From Clostridium sp. D43t1_170807_H7 (GTDB taxonomy: Bacteria; Bacillota; Clostridia; Clostridiales; Clostridiaceae), in NCBI RefSeq assembly GCF_015555905.1, contig NZ_JADNLK010000010.1, forward strand, positions 62,001-126,000: a stretch of DNA of 64,000 bases. Reading direction: 5' to 3'. Below the pieces are notes generated by a model, which saw nothing but the letters and a program-made list of their open reading frames with translations, did not search any database and was not told where the DNA came from. Position numbers and translations under genes: made by a program. Shown here one piece after another: positions 8,979-16,850 of the stretch (position 1 is its first letter; the number at the start of each line of letters is the position of its first letter).

Positions 8979-10010
8979 TTATATTTTAAATTCCTCTCTC
9001 TTCTCAATAATTGTTAGCTTAACTCTTCCCTTTTTCACCTTATTGTTAGTATTAACATATACCTTTCCTTCTCTATTAGCTAAAAACTTTTTAAAATACT
9101 GCTTTTTATTAGTATATAATTTACTAACATCTTTTTCATTGATTTCAACTATAATATCCTTTTCTTTTGGACATTTTTTGTCTAAAGTTTCACAAATCAA
9201 GTGACCTTCAACCAATTCCCTAAAAGCTGGATGGAAAGGTCCATCTACTATATCTTTTCCTGTAGTAATAGTATCTGTTGGTTGTAAACCAATTCTAATT
9301 ACTTTTATTTTGGCTTCATTATATAATTTAAGCATTTCACCTGAAATATATACAGCTTCATCTAGAGAGTATGGTACATAATCCCCTCTATTATACATAT
9401 CCTCCATAGGTGTATCTTTAATAACTAATGATGGATATATTCTACATATATCTGGCTTCATCTCAATTGATTTTTTAGTAGTTTCTATATCAATTTCAAA
9501 ACTATCTCCTGGCAATCCAGGCATTATTTGATGACCTAAAGTAAACCCTGCTTCTTTAATAAGCTTAGATGCAACTACTACATCATTAACACTATGTCCT
9601 CTACCAGCTTTTCTTAAAACCTCATCATCTAATGATTGAACTCCAAGTTCTATTATATCAACCTTATATTCCTTTAAATATCCTAAGATATAAGGTAATA
9701 TAGCATCTGGTCTTGTTGATAATCTTATTTTATGTATTAGACCTTTTTGCTTATATTCTCTAGCAACTTCTAATAATTCCTTTTGCTTATTAACATCAAT
9801 TGCAGTAAATGTACCACCAAAAAATGACACTTCTATAGTAGCACCTTTACTATTTATAGTTTCTAAATATTCATCTATAATTTTTCTAACATCACTAGCA
9901 AAAACTTCCTCATACTTTCCTGCTATTCTATCTTGATTACAAAAAACACATTGATGTGGGCATCCTTGATGAGAAATAAAAACAGGAATTATATAATAAT
10001 TCTTACTCAT
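8979..10010 (-). CDS. Elp3-like radical SAM protein
   Basis: Radical SAM enzyme with the CX3CX2C iron-sulfur motif at Cys17, Cys21 and Cys24 (GCPHQCVFCNQ), plus GGTFTAID and LGVQSLDDEVLRKAGRGHS typical of the Elp3/COG1243 group. At 343 aa it lacks the C-terminal acetyltransferase domain of true Elp3, so tRNA wobble-uridine modification is possible but not proven. Its ATG overlaps the end of rnc by 8 bp. Placement between rnc and smc is common in clostridia. Confidence 0.82.
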   Translation of the reverse strand: MSKNYYIIPVFISHQGCPHQCVFCNQDRIAGKYEEVFASDVRKIIDEYLETINSKGATIEVSFFGGTFTAIDVNKQKELLEVAREYKQKGLIHKIRLSTRPDAILPYILGYLKEYKVDIIELGVQSLDDEVLRKAGRGHSVNDVVVASKLIKEAGFTLGHQIMPGLPGDSFEIDIETTKKSIEMKPDICRIYPSLVIKDTPMEDMYNRGDYVPYSLDEAVYISGEMLKLYNEAKIKVIRIGLQPTDTITTGKDIVDGPFHPAFRELVEGHLICETLDKKCPKEKDIIVEINEKDVSKLYTNKKQYFKKFLANREGKVYVNTNNKVKKGRVKLTIIEKREEFKI

Positions 10011-10701
10011 TCTTATCCTCCAAAACCTTTAATGCTGCTTTTGCTGCATTCTGTTCTGACTCTTTCTTGCTATAACCTTCACCACAAGTCAGTTCATTAT
10101 TATCAATTATAAGCTTTGTATAAAATTTTCTTCTATGTGGTGGTCCCTCAAACTTAATAAGCTCATAAACTATAGATATTTCTCCATTTTTTTGAAGATA
10201 TTCCTGCAATCTAGTCTTATAATCTAATATTATATCATTATTTATGGCACGCTTTATTATATCTTCAAATCTAACTATAATATAATCTTTTGTAAACTCT
10301 AATCCTTTATCTAAATATATAGCTGCTATTAAAGCTTCTACGGCATCGGCTATTAAAGATATTCTTTCTCTTCCTCCAGTTAATTCTTCACCTTTGCTCA
10401 TTCTTAATAAGTAACCTAAGTTCAAGGATTTCCCTATTTCATATAAAGAGTTTTCACAAACAATTAAACTACGAATCTTAGTTAATTCCCCTTCACTTTT
10501 TTCTTTATAATTTAAAAATAAATACTCAGTAATACATACTTGAAGAATCGCATCTCCTAAAAATTCAAATCTTTCATTATATTCTTCATCTCTATGTTGA
10601 TTAGCATAAGATGAATGAGTTAAAGCTGTAAGTAATAATTTAGGCTCATTAAACTTAATACCTATTATATCTTCAGCTTCCTTCTGATAGAAATTATTCA
10701 T
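10003..10701 (-). CDS. rnc: Ribonuclease III
   Basis: Double-strand RNA endonuclease for rRNA and mRNA processing. 232 aa: the catalytic signature ERFEFLGDAILQ near residues 43-54 and DAVEALIAAIYLD near 118, then a C-terminal dsRNA-binding domain (DYKTRLQEYLQKNG ... KKESEQNAAKAAL). GAAGGAG precedes the ATG by 8 nt, directly against a long hairpin. It overlaps the radical SAM gene downstream. Confidence 0.97.
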   Translation of the reverse strand: MNNFYQKEAEDIIGIKFNEPKLLLTALTHSSYANQHRDEEYNERFEFLGDAILQVCITEYLFLNYKEKSEGELTKIRSLIVCENSLYEIGKSLNLGYLLRMSKGEELTGGRERISLIADAVEALIAAIYLDKGLEFTKDYIIVRFEDIIKRAINNDIILDYKTRLQEYLQKNGEISIVYELIKFEGPPHRRKFYTKLIIDNNELTCGEGYSKKESEQNAAKAALKVLEDKNE

Positions 10702-10717
10702 TATTTACACTCCTTCA

Positions 10718-10763
10718 AGTTTATTCTTCAACTTGCTTATATAAACAAATTCAAGAATAAACT
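10718..10763 (-). promoter_or_regulatory. Hairpin abutting the rnc ribosome binding site
   Basis: Perfect 11-bp inverted repeat, AGTTTATTCTT (10718-10728) and its complement (10753-10763), with further short complementarity (CTTG/CAAG) in the 24-nt loop. The stem ends one base from the GAAGGAG of rnc. A self-cleaved RNase III leader is a known regulatory design in E. coli rnc; applying it here is inference. Confidence 0.5.
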
Positions 10764-10795
10764 ATTTCGATTTTTAATAAAAGTACTTTATAAAT

Positions 10796-10822
10796 AAAAT
10801 CCCGCAAATACTGCGGGATTTT
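10796..10822 (-). terminator. Intrinsic terminator after acpP
   Basis: Perfect 11-bp GC-rich stem AAAATCCCGCA with a 5-nt loop and a T-rich 3' side on the minus strand, starting three bases past the acpP stop codon. It separates acpP from rnc. Confidence 0.92.
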
Positions 10823-10824
10823 AT

Positions 10825-11055
10825 TTATTCCTCAACATGTGACTTTACAAATTTAACTACATCACCAACAGTTACGAAGCTCTCTGCGTCTTCGTCTGGA
10901 ATTTCCATATCTAACTCATCTTCTAAAGCCATTATAAGTTCAACTATATCTAAAGAATCTGCATTTAAGTCTTCTAAAAATGCTGAATCCATAGTTATTT
11001 CGTCTTCATTAATGCTTAGCTTATCAGCAATGATTTCTCTTATCTTTTCAAACAT
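10825..11055 (-). CDS. acpP: Acyl carrier protein
   Basis: Carries growing fatty acyl chains on a phosphopantetheine attached to the Ser of DSLD (in [16 protein letters not shown]). 76 aa, normal length. The start is ATG 11055 ([13 protein letters not shown]), preceded by AGGAGGTGAAAGA; an in-frame upstream start would contain the binding site. It has its own promoter and terminator, so it is a monocistronic unit next to plsX rather than part of a fab cluster. Confidence 0.96.
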   Translation of the reverse strand: MFEKIREIIADKLSINEDEITMDSAFLEDLNADSLDIVELIMALEDELDMEIPDEDAESFVTVGDVVKFVKSHVEE

Positions 11056-11084
11056 TCTTTCACCTCCTAAACACACCCATTTAG

Positions 11085-11113
11085 ATAATATTATATATTT
11101 TTGTTGTCGTCAA
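11085..11113 (-). promoter_or_regulatory. Sigma-A promoter for acpP
   Basis: TTGACG, 17 nt, TATTAT on the minus strand, about 30 nt ahead of the acpP start. Confidence 0.8.
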
Positions 11114-11216
11114 TATACATTACTTATATTTGTTATGAAAACGACTAATAAACCAAAAAATTTTCTTTTACTTAATATTTAATAAAATATATTACAACTT
11201 ATAACTCTTTTAAATT

Positions 11217-12218
11217 CTAAGCTTTTAGCTCTAATTCTTCCTTAATTTTTTCTAGAACTTTGCTATCATAGAACTGTTTACTTTGTCTTATAGCATTTTT
11301 AAAAGCCTTTCCATCAGAACTTCCATGAGCTTTAATACAAATTCCATCAACACCTAAAAAAGGTGCTCCACCATATTCCTTATAATCGAACTTTTTCTTT
11401 ATACTTTTAAATACAGGCTTCAATAAAAGAGCTCCAACCTTTGCCTTAACACCTGAAGAAAGAATTTCATCTTTTATTATCTTTAAAAGAGTAGATGCTG
11501 TTCCTTCATACATTTTTAAAATTGTGTTGCCTGCAAAACCATCACAAACAAGAACATTAGTATCACCTAAAGTAACATCTCTCGGTTCTACATTACCTAC
11601 GAAATTAAGTCCTTCTTCATTCTTTAGTAGCTGGTATGTATTTTTAGTTAATTCATTACCTTTCTCTTCTTCAGCACCAATATTAACTAATCCAATACTA
11701 GGGTTTTCTGCTTTTAATACACCTTTATAATATTCTCTACCCATATGAGCAAATTGCACTAAATACTCAGGTTTACAATCTACATTGGCCCCTGCATCTA
11801 CAATCATAAATGGTGCATTTTTACCTGGCATGATAGGAGTTAATGCTGGTCTCTTAACACCTTTAATTCTTCCTACAATAAAATTACATCCTGCTAAAAA
11901 GGCTCCTGTGCTTCCAGCAGATAAAACAGCATCACACTTTTTTTCCTTAACTAAGTTTAAAGCTTTACATAAACTTGAATCTTTCTTTTTTCGTATAGCC
12001 ATAACTGGATGCTCATTAGTTGATATAACTTCTTTAGCATCTACTATAGTTATTTTATCACCTGTATAATTTTCTCGTTTTAATTGCTCTTTTATTATAT
12101 CTTCTGGTCCTGTTATAAAAAACTCTAAATCATTAAATTCATTAAGAGCTTGCACTACACCATTAACAACAGCTTGTGGTGCATTGTCTCCACCCATACC
12201 GTCTATAGCAATTCTCAT
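11217..12218 (-). CDS. plsX: Phosphate acyltransferase PlsX
   Basis: Makes acyl-phosphate from acyl-ACP for phospholipid synthesis by the PlsX-PlsY route. 333 aa with the N-terminal [14 protein letters not shown] and GSTGAFLAG motifs. The ATG at 12218 follows AAGGGGTGAAAGAA; an in-frame GTG three codons earlier is part of that binding site. It follows yceD-rpmF, the usual neighbours. No fapR, fabD or fabG is adjacent, unlike Bacillus. Confidence 0.96.
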   Translation of the reverse strand: MRIAIDGMGGDNAPQAVVNGVVQALNEFNDLEFFITGPEDIIKEQLKRENYTGDKITIVDAKEVISTNEHPVMAIRKKKDSSLCKALNLVKEKKCDAVLSAGSTGAFLAGCNFIVGRIKGVKRPALTPIMPGKNAPFMIVDAGANVDCKPEYLVQFAHMGREYYKGVLKAENPSIGLVNIGAEEEKGNELTKNTYQLLKNEEGLNFVGNVEPRDVTLGDTNVLVCDGFAGNTILKMYEGTASTLLKIIKDEILSSGVKAKVGALLLKPVFKSIKKKFDYKEYGGAPFLGVDGICIKAHGSSDGKAFKNAIRQSKQFYDSKVLEKIKEELELKA

Positions 12219-12250
12219 TTCTTTCACCCCTTATTTCTTTATATATAAAG

Positions 12251-12276
12251 AAAAGAAAGTCATAAGACTTTCTTTT
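12251..12276 (-). terminator. Terminator-like hairpin after rpmF
   Basis: An 11-bp AAAAGAAAGTC stem with a 4-nt loop and T-rich 3' side (TTTCTTTTCTTTAT on the minus strand). It overlaps the rpmF stop and lies 33 nt before plsX, so it may attenuate plsX rather than end the transcript. Confidence 0.65.
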
Positions 12277-12460
12277 ATTCTTCAGTTGAAGCAACTACTT
12301 CTTTACCTTTGTAGAATCCACAGTTCTTGCAAACTCTGTGAGCCATCTTCATTTCGTGGCATTGTGGACATTCAACTATTCCTGGTAAGCTTAACTTAAA
12401 AGTTTGAGCTCTTCTAGAATCTCTTTTTGCTCTATATGTCTTTCTAGCTGGATTTCCCAT
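12275..12460 (-). CDS. rpmF: 50S ribosomal protein L32
   Basis: 61-aa zinc-ribbon ribosomal protein: [19 protein letters not shown] followed by CPQC and CKNC zinc ligands near residues 36-39 and 49-52. It keeps all four cysteines, so this is the zinc-containing paralog. It follows yceD by 12 nt, a near-universal bacterial pairing. Confidence 0.97.
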   Translation of the reverse strand: MGNPARKTYRAKRDSRRAQTFKLSLPGIVECPQCHEMKMAHRVCKNCGFYKGKEVVASTEE

Positions 12461-12472
12461 TATTACACCTCC

Positions 12473-12970
12473 TTATTCCCCAAACAACTCTCTAAGCTTT
12501 GCAAGCCTAACATCAACATCATAATCTAAACAACTACAATTTTCAACATTTTTATTTTCACCGCATTGAGAACATAGTCCCTTACAGTCTTCCTTGCAAA
12601 GTCTTTTGATAGGTAAGGTTGAAATAATACTATTTTCAATAATCTCGGTAATATCTAGTGTATCACCATCTACAAACATAATTTCCTGATCTTCAAGTTC
12701 CTTATTGTTTGTAAACCTTTCTTCTATATCAATATCTATTGGATAGATAAAGGTATCTAAGCATCTAGAACAATTTAGCTTTAGCTTTGTTTTTATAGAA
12801 GCATTTATTACTATAACATCATTTTCTGATATTGCAACCCCTTCTACAGAAACTTTTTCAATTGCTCTAATTTCTTCTCCTTCGAATTCAAATGGTTCTA
12901 ACTCGAATGATAAAGATATTTGTTTTTTTCTATTCTTTTTAGATAGCAAATCTGAAAAATTAATTACCAT
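12473..12970 (-). CDS. yceD: YceD-family (DUF177) protein
   Basis: DUF177 protein, 165 aa, found with rpmF across bacteria and linked to 23S rRNA processing or stability. The family cysteines are visible: CSRCLD near residue 70, then C-terminal CKEDCKGLCSQCGEN and CSC, which could bind a metal. The ATG 12970 is preceded by an in-frame TAA three bases upstream, fixing the start, but only a weak AGAG binding site is present. It opens the yceD-rpmF-plsX transcript. Confidence 0.9.
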   Translation of the reverse strand: MVINFSDLLSKKNRKKQISLSFELEPFEFEGEEIRAIEKVSVEGVAISENDVIVINASIKTKLKLNCSRCLDTFIYPIDIDIEERFTNNKELEDQEIMFVDGDTLDITEIIENSIISTLPIKRLCKEDCKGLCSQCGENKNVENCSCLDYDVDVRLAKLRELFGE

Positions 12971-13001
12971 ATCTTAAGCTCTGGATATAATCCTCATACC
13001 T

Positions 13002-13043
13002 TCAAGGTACATTATACATTATGTATAGCTTGAGCCAAAGCAA
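13002..13043 (-). CDS. Possible 13-codon leader peptide upstream of yceD
   Basis: TTG-initiated frame reading MLWLKLYIMYNVP. A good GAGGAG site (13051-13056) is placed 7 nt before the TTG, while yceD itself has a poor one. It lies in the 110-nt leader after the promoter at 13087-13115. No homolog known to me; could be chance. Confidence 0.25.
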   Translation of the reverse strand: MLWLKLYIMYNVP

Positions 13044-13086
13044 TATTTCACTCCTCGCTAAAATTTACTGAATTCAAACACAATTT

Positions 13087-13115
13087 ATTATATAAAGGTC
13101 GACATTAAAAGTCAA
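13087..13115 (-). promoter_or_regulatory. Sigma-A promoter for yceD-rpmF-plsX
   Basis: TTGACT, 17 nt, TATAAT on the minus strand. The elements sit inside an imperfect inverted repeat (TATATAAAG ... CTTTATATA) that begins just after the ackA stop and may also act as a weak ackA terminator. Confidence 0.82.
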
Positions 13116-13129
13116 GCTTTATATACAAA

Positions 13130-14329
13130 TTACTTTTGTATTAATTCTAAAGTATCTCTAGCAATCATTAATTCTTCGTTAGTTGGTATAACAAAAGCTT
13201 TAACTTTGCATCCTGGCTTAGATATTTCTCTTATCTTACCTCTAACATTGTTAGCTTCTCTATCTATCTCTACTCCTAAGAATTCTAAACCTTTTAGACA
13301 CTCTTCTCTAGTTTCTGGTCCATTTTCTCCTACACCTGCAGTAAATACTATAGCATCTACTCCACCCATTATAGCAGCGTATGATCCAATTGTAGCTCTT
13401 ACTTTGTATTCAAATACTTTAAGTGCTAATATCGCTCTTGGATCTTTATCTTTGAATGCACCATCTTCAATATCTCTGAAATCTGAGCTTATTCCTGATA
13501 TTCCAAGAACACCTGATTTTTTATTCATTAAATCATTAACTTCATCAGCTGATAATCCTTCTTCTTTCATTAAGAATGTAACTATAGCTGGATCTATGTT
13601 ACCACATCTTGTTCCCATTGCAACACCTTCAAGTGGAGTGAATCCCATTGAAGTATCAACAGATACACCATTCTTAACAGCACATAAACTTGCACCATTT
13701 CCTAAATGACAAGTGATTATTTTTAAATCTTTAATATCTCTTCCCATAACTTCAGCAACTTTTTGTGAAACATACTTATGTGAAGTTCCGTGGAATCCAT
13801 ATTTTCTTACTCCATGCTTCTTGTATAATTCATATGGTAAAGCATAGATATATGCTTCTTCTGGCATAGTTCCATGGAAAGCAGTATCAAATACAGCTAC
13901 CATTGGTGTATTTGGCATTAATTCTTCGCAAGCATTAATTCCTATTATGTTTGCTGGGTTATGAAGTGGAGCTAATTTAAAGCATTCTTCTATATATGAC
14001 TTAACCTCTGCATCAATTATAACAGACTTATTGTACTTTTCTCCACCGTGTACAACTCTATGTCCTACTGCTGAAATTTCATCCATTGAAGAAATAACAC
14101 CGTTTTTCTCATCTACTAAAGCTTCTAAAACTAACTTTATTGCATCTTTATGATCTGCCATAGGTTGTTTTACTATATATTTATCTCTACCTTCAACCTT
14201 TTGAGTTAAAACAGAACCTTCAATTCCTATTCTTTCAACTAATCCTTGTGCTAGTGATTCTTCTGTTGTCATATCGATTAATTGATATTTAAGTGAAGAA
14301 CTTCCACAGTTTATAACTAATACTTTCAT
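13130..14329 (-). CDS. ackA: Acetate kinase
   Basis: Interconverts acetyl phosphate + ADP and acetate + ATP, the ATP-yielding last step of acetate fermentation. 399 aa, normal length; N-terminal [15 protein letters not shown], the HRVVHGGE stretch, [14 protein letters not shown] and [10 protein letters not shown] near 180, and [13 protein letters not shown] near 330 are all intact. It follows pta by 27 nt with an AGGTG binding site. Confidence 0.98.
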   Translation of the reverse strand: MKVLVINCGSSSLKYQLIDMTTEESLAQGLVERIGIEGSVLTQKVEGRDKYIVKQPMADHKDAIKLVLEALVDEKNGVISSMDEISAVGHRVVHGGEKYNKSVIIDAEVKSYIEECFKLAPLHNPANIIGINACEELMPNTPMVAVFDTAFHGTMPEEAYIYALPYELYKKHGVRKYGFHGTSHKYVSQKVAEVMGRDIKDLKIITCHLGNGASLCAVKNGVSVDTSMGFTPLEGVAMGTRCGNIDPAIVTFLMKEEGLSADEVNDLMNKKSGVLGISGISSDFRDIEDGAFKDKDPRAILALKVFEYKVRATIGSYAAIMGGVDAIVFTAGVGENGPETREECLKGLEFLGVEIDREANNVRGKIREISKPGCKVKAFVIPTNEELMIARDTLELIQK

Positions 14330-14356
14330 CTTTGAACACCTCTTAAATTGTTTAAT

Positions 14357-15364
14357 TTATTTTGCATTTTGAGCTTGTGCTTGCACTGCAGTTAATACTA
14401 CAACATTAACGATATCTTCTGAGTTACATCCTCTTGATAAATCATTAATTGGCTTAGCAAATCCTTGACACATTGGTCCTATAGCTTCTGCTCCTGCAAA
14501 TCTTTGAACTAATTTATATCCAATATTACCTGATTGTAAATCTGGGAATATTAATACATTTGCCTTACCAGCAACTTTACTATTTGGTGCTTTTTGAGCT
14601 GCAACACTTTCTACTATAGCTGCATCTAATTGTAATTCACCATCGATTAATAAATCTGGTCTTAATTCTTTTGCAAGTTCTGTTGCTTTTCTAACCTTGT
14701 CAACCATTTCATGATCAGCACTTCCCATTGTTGAAAATGATAACATCGCAACTCTTGGCTCTACTTTGCAAAGGTTACGTGCTGTATCAGCAGTTGCAAT
14801 TGCAATAGCTGCTAATTGTTCATAATTTGGATTTGGATTAACAGCACAGTCTGAGAATAATAACATTCCATTTTCTCCATACTTAGATCCTGGTACCATC
14901 ATGATAAAGAAACTTGATACAACAGATACTCCTGGTGCAGTTTTAATAATTTGTAAACCTGGTCTTAATAAGTCTCCAGTTGTGTGAACAGCACCTGATA
15001 CCATTCCATCAGCATCATCTAATTTAACCATCATTGTTCCAAAGTATAATGGATCTCTAACGATTTTGTCAGCCTTTTCTAAAGTCATACCTTTATTTTT
15101 TCTTGACTCATAAAATGCATTTATATAATCTTGAAGTCTATCTGATTTCTCTGGATTGATTATTTCAACACCAGTTAAATCAACTCCAAGTTCTTTAGCT
15201 TTTTCTAATATTTTTTCTTCATTACCAACTAGGATTGGAAAAGCTAATCCTAACTTTTGGATTTTTTCAGTAGCAACAATAGTTCTCTCTTCATCACCTT
15301 CAGGTAAAACTATTCTTTGCTTATTTTCCTTAGCCGCATTCCATAATTTATCCATAAGTTCCAT
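14357..15364 (-). CDS. pta: Phosphate acetyltransferase
   Basis: Converts acetyl-CoA + phosphate to acetyl phosphate + CoA; paired with AckA. 335 aa, the short single-domain form. PEGDEERTI near residue 21, SGAVHTTGDLLRPGLQIIK near 122, and the FPDLQSGNIGYK ... GPMCQGFAKPINDLSRG block near 274-310 are characteristic. AAAGGGG lies before the ATG, and a promoter lies about 50 nt upstream. Confidence 0.98.
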   Translation of the reverse strand: MELMDKLWNAAKENKQRIVLPEGDEERTIVATEKIQKLGLAFPILVGNEEKILEKAKELGVDLTGVEIINPEKSDRLQDYINAFYESRKNKGMTLEKADKIVRDPLYFGTMMVKLDDADGMVSGAVHTTGDLLRPGLQIIKTAPGVSVVSSFFIMMVPGSKYGENGMLLFSDCAVNPNPNYEQLAAIAIATADTARNLCKVEPRVAMLSFSTMGSADHEMVDKVRKATELAKELRPDLLIDGELQLDAAIVESVAAQKAPNSKVAGKANVLIFPDLQSGNIGYKLVQRFAGAEAIGPMCQGFAKPINDLSRGCNSEDIVNVVVLTAVQAQAQNAK

Positions 15365-15409
15365 GTTTAATTTCCCCTTTCGACTTTGTACGGTCTCATC
15401 TTCACTATT

Positions 15410-15439
15410 ACTATACTCCTATGCGTACATATTTTTCAA
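15410..15439 (-). promoter_or_regulatory. Sigma-A promoter for pta-ackA
   Basis: TTGAAA, 18 nt, TATAGT on the minus strand in the divergent region between pta and tmcAL. Confidence 0.6.
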
Positions 15440-15535
15440 TACCTAAATTGCTCAAAAAATTAATTCTTTATATTATAAATTTTCTGAATTTTACTATATA
15501 TTTCATCTTATATAATATAAATATTATATAAATTC

Positions 15536-15563
15536 TTTCACATTTCCTCCTATATGCTATAAT
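15536..15563 (+). promoter_or_regulatory. Sigma-A promoter for tmcAL
   Basis: A perfect TATAAT at 15558-15563 with a weak TTTCAC -35 16 nt upstream, about 32 nt before the tmcAL start. Confidence 0.5.
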
Positions 15564-15594
15564 ATTTTTATATTTCCCAAAAAGGAGTTTAAAT

Positions 15595-16800
15595 ATGAAT
15601 ATAACTGGAATAATTACTGAGTATAATCCATTTCACAATGGACACCTTTATCATTTAAGTGAAGCAAAGAAAAATACTAATACTGATGCTATCGTTTGTG
15701 TAATGAGTGGTAACTTTGTTCAAAGAGGTGGTCCTGCAATAATTGATAAATGGAAAAGAACTGAAATGGCTTTAAATAACGGAGTAGATTTAATTATCGA
15801 ACTTCCTACGTACTACGCAGTTTCATCTGCAGAATTTTTCGCAAAAGGTTCTGTATCAATTCTTCATCATCTTGGTGTTGTTAACAACTTATTTTTCGGT
15901 TCAGAATGCGGAAATGTAGATAAGTTAACTGCAATTTCTAAGATTTTAGTCAACGAAGATTCAGAATTAAAATCTCTCATAAAAGAGCATTTAGCTAAAG
16001 GAGATACATTTGCAAAAGCTCGTGAAAAAAGTTTAATCGAATACTTAAAAGACGAAGAAATAAATAAAATAATAACTTCATCAAACAACATTTTAGGAAT
16101 TGAATACATAAAGTCTATTCTTAGACTAAATAGCAACATATCTCCTTCTACACTAAAACGAGAAGGATCTAACTATAACGATAAAAAACTCTCTAATTCC
16201 TTTTCATCAGCTACAGCAATTAGAGAACTATTAAAAAATAAAAACTCTTTAGAAAACTTAAAAAATTTAATTCCTGAAGAATCTTATAAAATATTTAGTA
16301 AATTGCAAGATGAAGACTATCCTCTTGTCTTTGATGAAGATATGTTTAAATTTATAAGATATAAAATCCAAACAAACTGTATAAATTTTAACAATCTTTA
16401 CGAAATAACAGAAGGATTAGAAAATAAATTAATAAAAGAACTGTATTCATCAAATTCTTATGAGGATTTTATTTTAAAAGTAAAAAGTAAGAGATATACA
16501 TATAGTAAAATTTCAAGAATTCTAACTCATATATATCTTGGACTTGATTCTAATAATTTTTTAAATATAGATGATCCAAATAATCTTTATGCAAGAGTTC
16601 TAGGCTTTAACAAGACAGGTAGAGAAGTTCTTTCATTAATAAAAAGAAACTCTTCTATTCCTCTTATTACTAAAGTGCCACGCTTTACTAATAATCCTTT
16701 GCTTAAATTTGATATACAAGCTACAGCTGCTTATTCAATCTTAAATAATAAAATAAATCCAAATAAAGATTATCTTCAAAGTCCAATAATAAAATATTAA
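15595..16800 (+). CDS. tmcAL: tRNA(Met) cytidine acetate ligase TmcAL (YlbM)
   Basis: ATP-dependent enzyme that makes N4-acetylcytidine at the wobble base of elongator tRNA-Met using free acetate. 401 aa. The N-terminal GIITEYNPFHNGHLYHL carries the nucleotidyltransferase HxGH-type motif (HNGH), and VCVMSGNFVQRGGPA follows near residue 35. The ATG follows AAAGGAGTTTAAAT. It is on the plus strand, divergent from pta-ackA, the genes that make and use acetate. Confidence 0.93.
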   Translation: MNITGIITEYNPFHNGHLYHLSEAKKNTNTDAIVCVMSGNFVQRGGPAIIDKWKRTEMALNNGVDLIIELPTYYAVSSAEFFAKGSVSILHHLGVVNNLFFGSECGNVDKLTAISKILVNEDSELKSLIKEHLAKGDTFAKAREKSLIEYLKDEEINKIITSSNNILGIEYIKSILRLNSNISPSTLKREGSNYNDKKLSNSFSSATAIRELLKNKNSLENLKNLIPEESYKIFSKLQDEDYPLVFDEDMFKFIRYKIQTNCINFNNLYEITEGLENKLIKELYSSNSYEDFILKVKSKRYTYSKISRILTHIYLGLDSNNFLNIDDPNNLYARVLGFNKTGREVLSLIKRNSSIPLITKVPRFTNNPLLKFDIQATAAYSILNNKINPNKDYLQSPIIKY

Positions 16801-16850
16801 TAATACTTTATGTATACCGCATATAAATACTATAGATGGGAGGGAATACC

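Noticed and set aside
13206-13709. 167-codon plus-strand reading frame
   Set aside because: It lies antisense to well-supported ackA, has no ribosome binding site and reads as low-complexity Ser/Leu/Ile sequence typical of a shadow frame.
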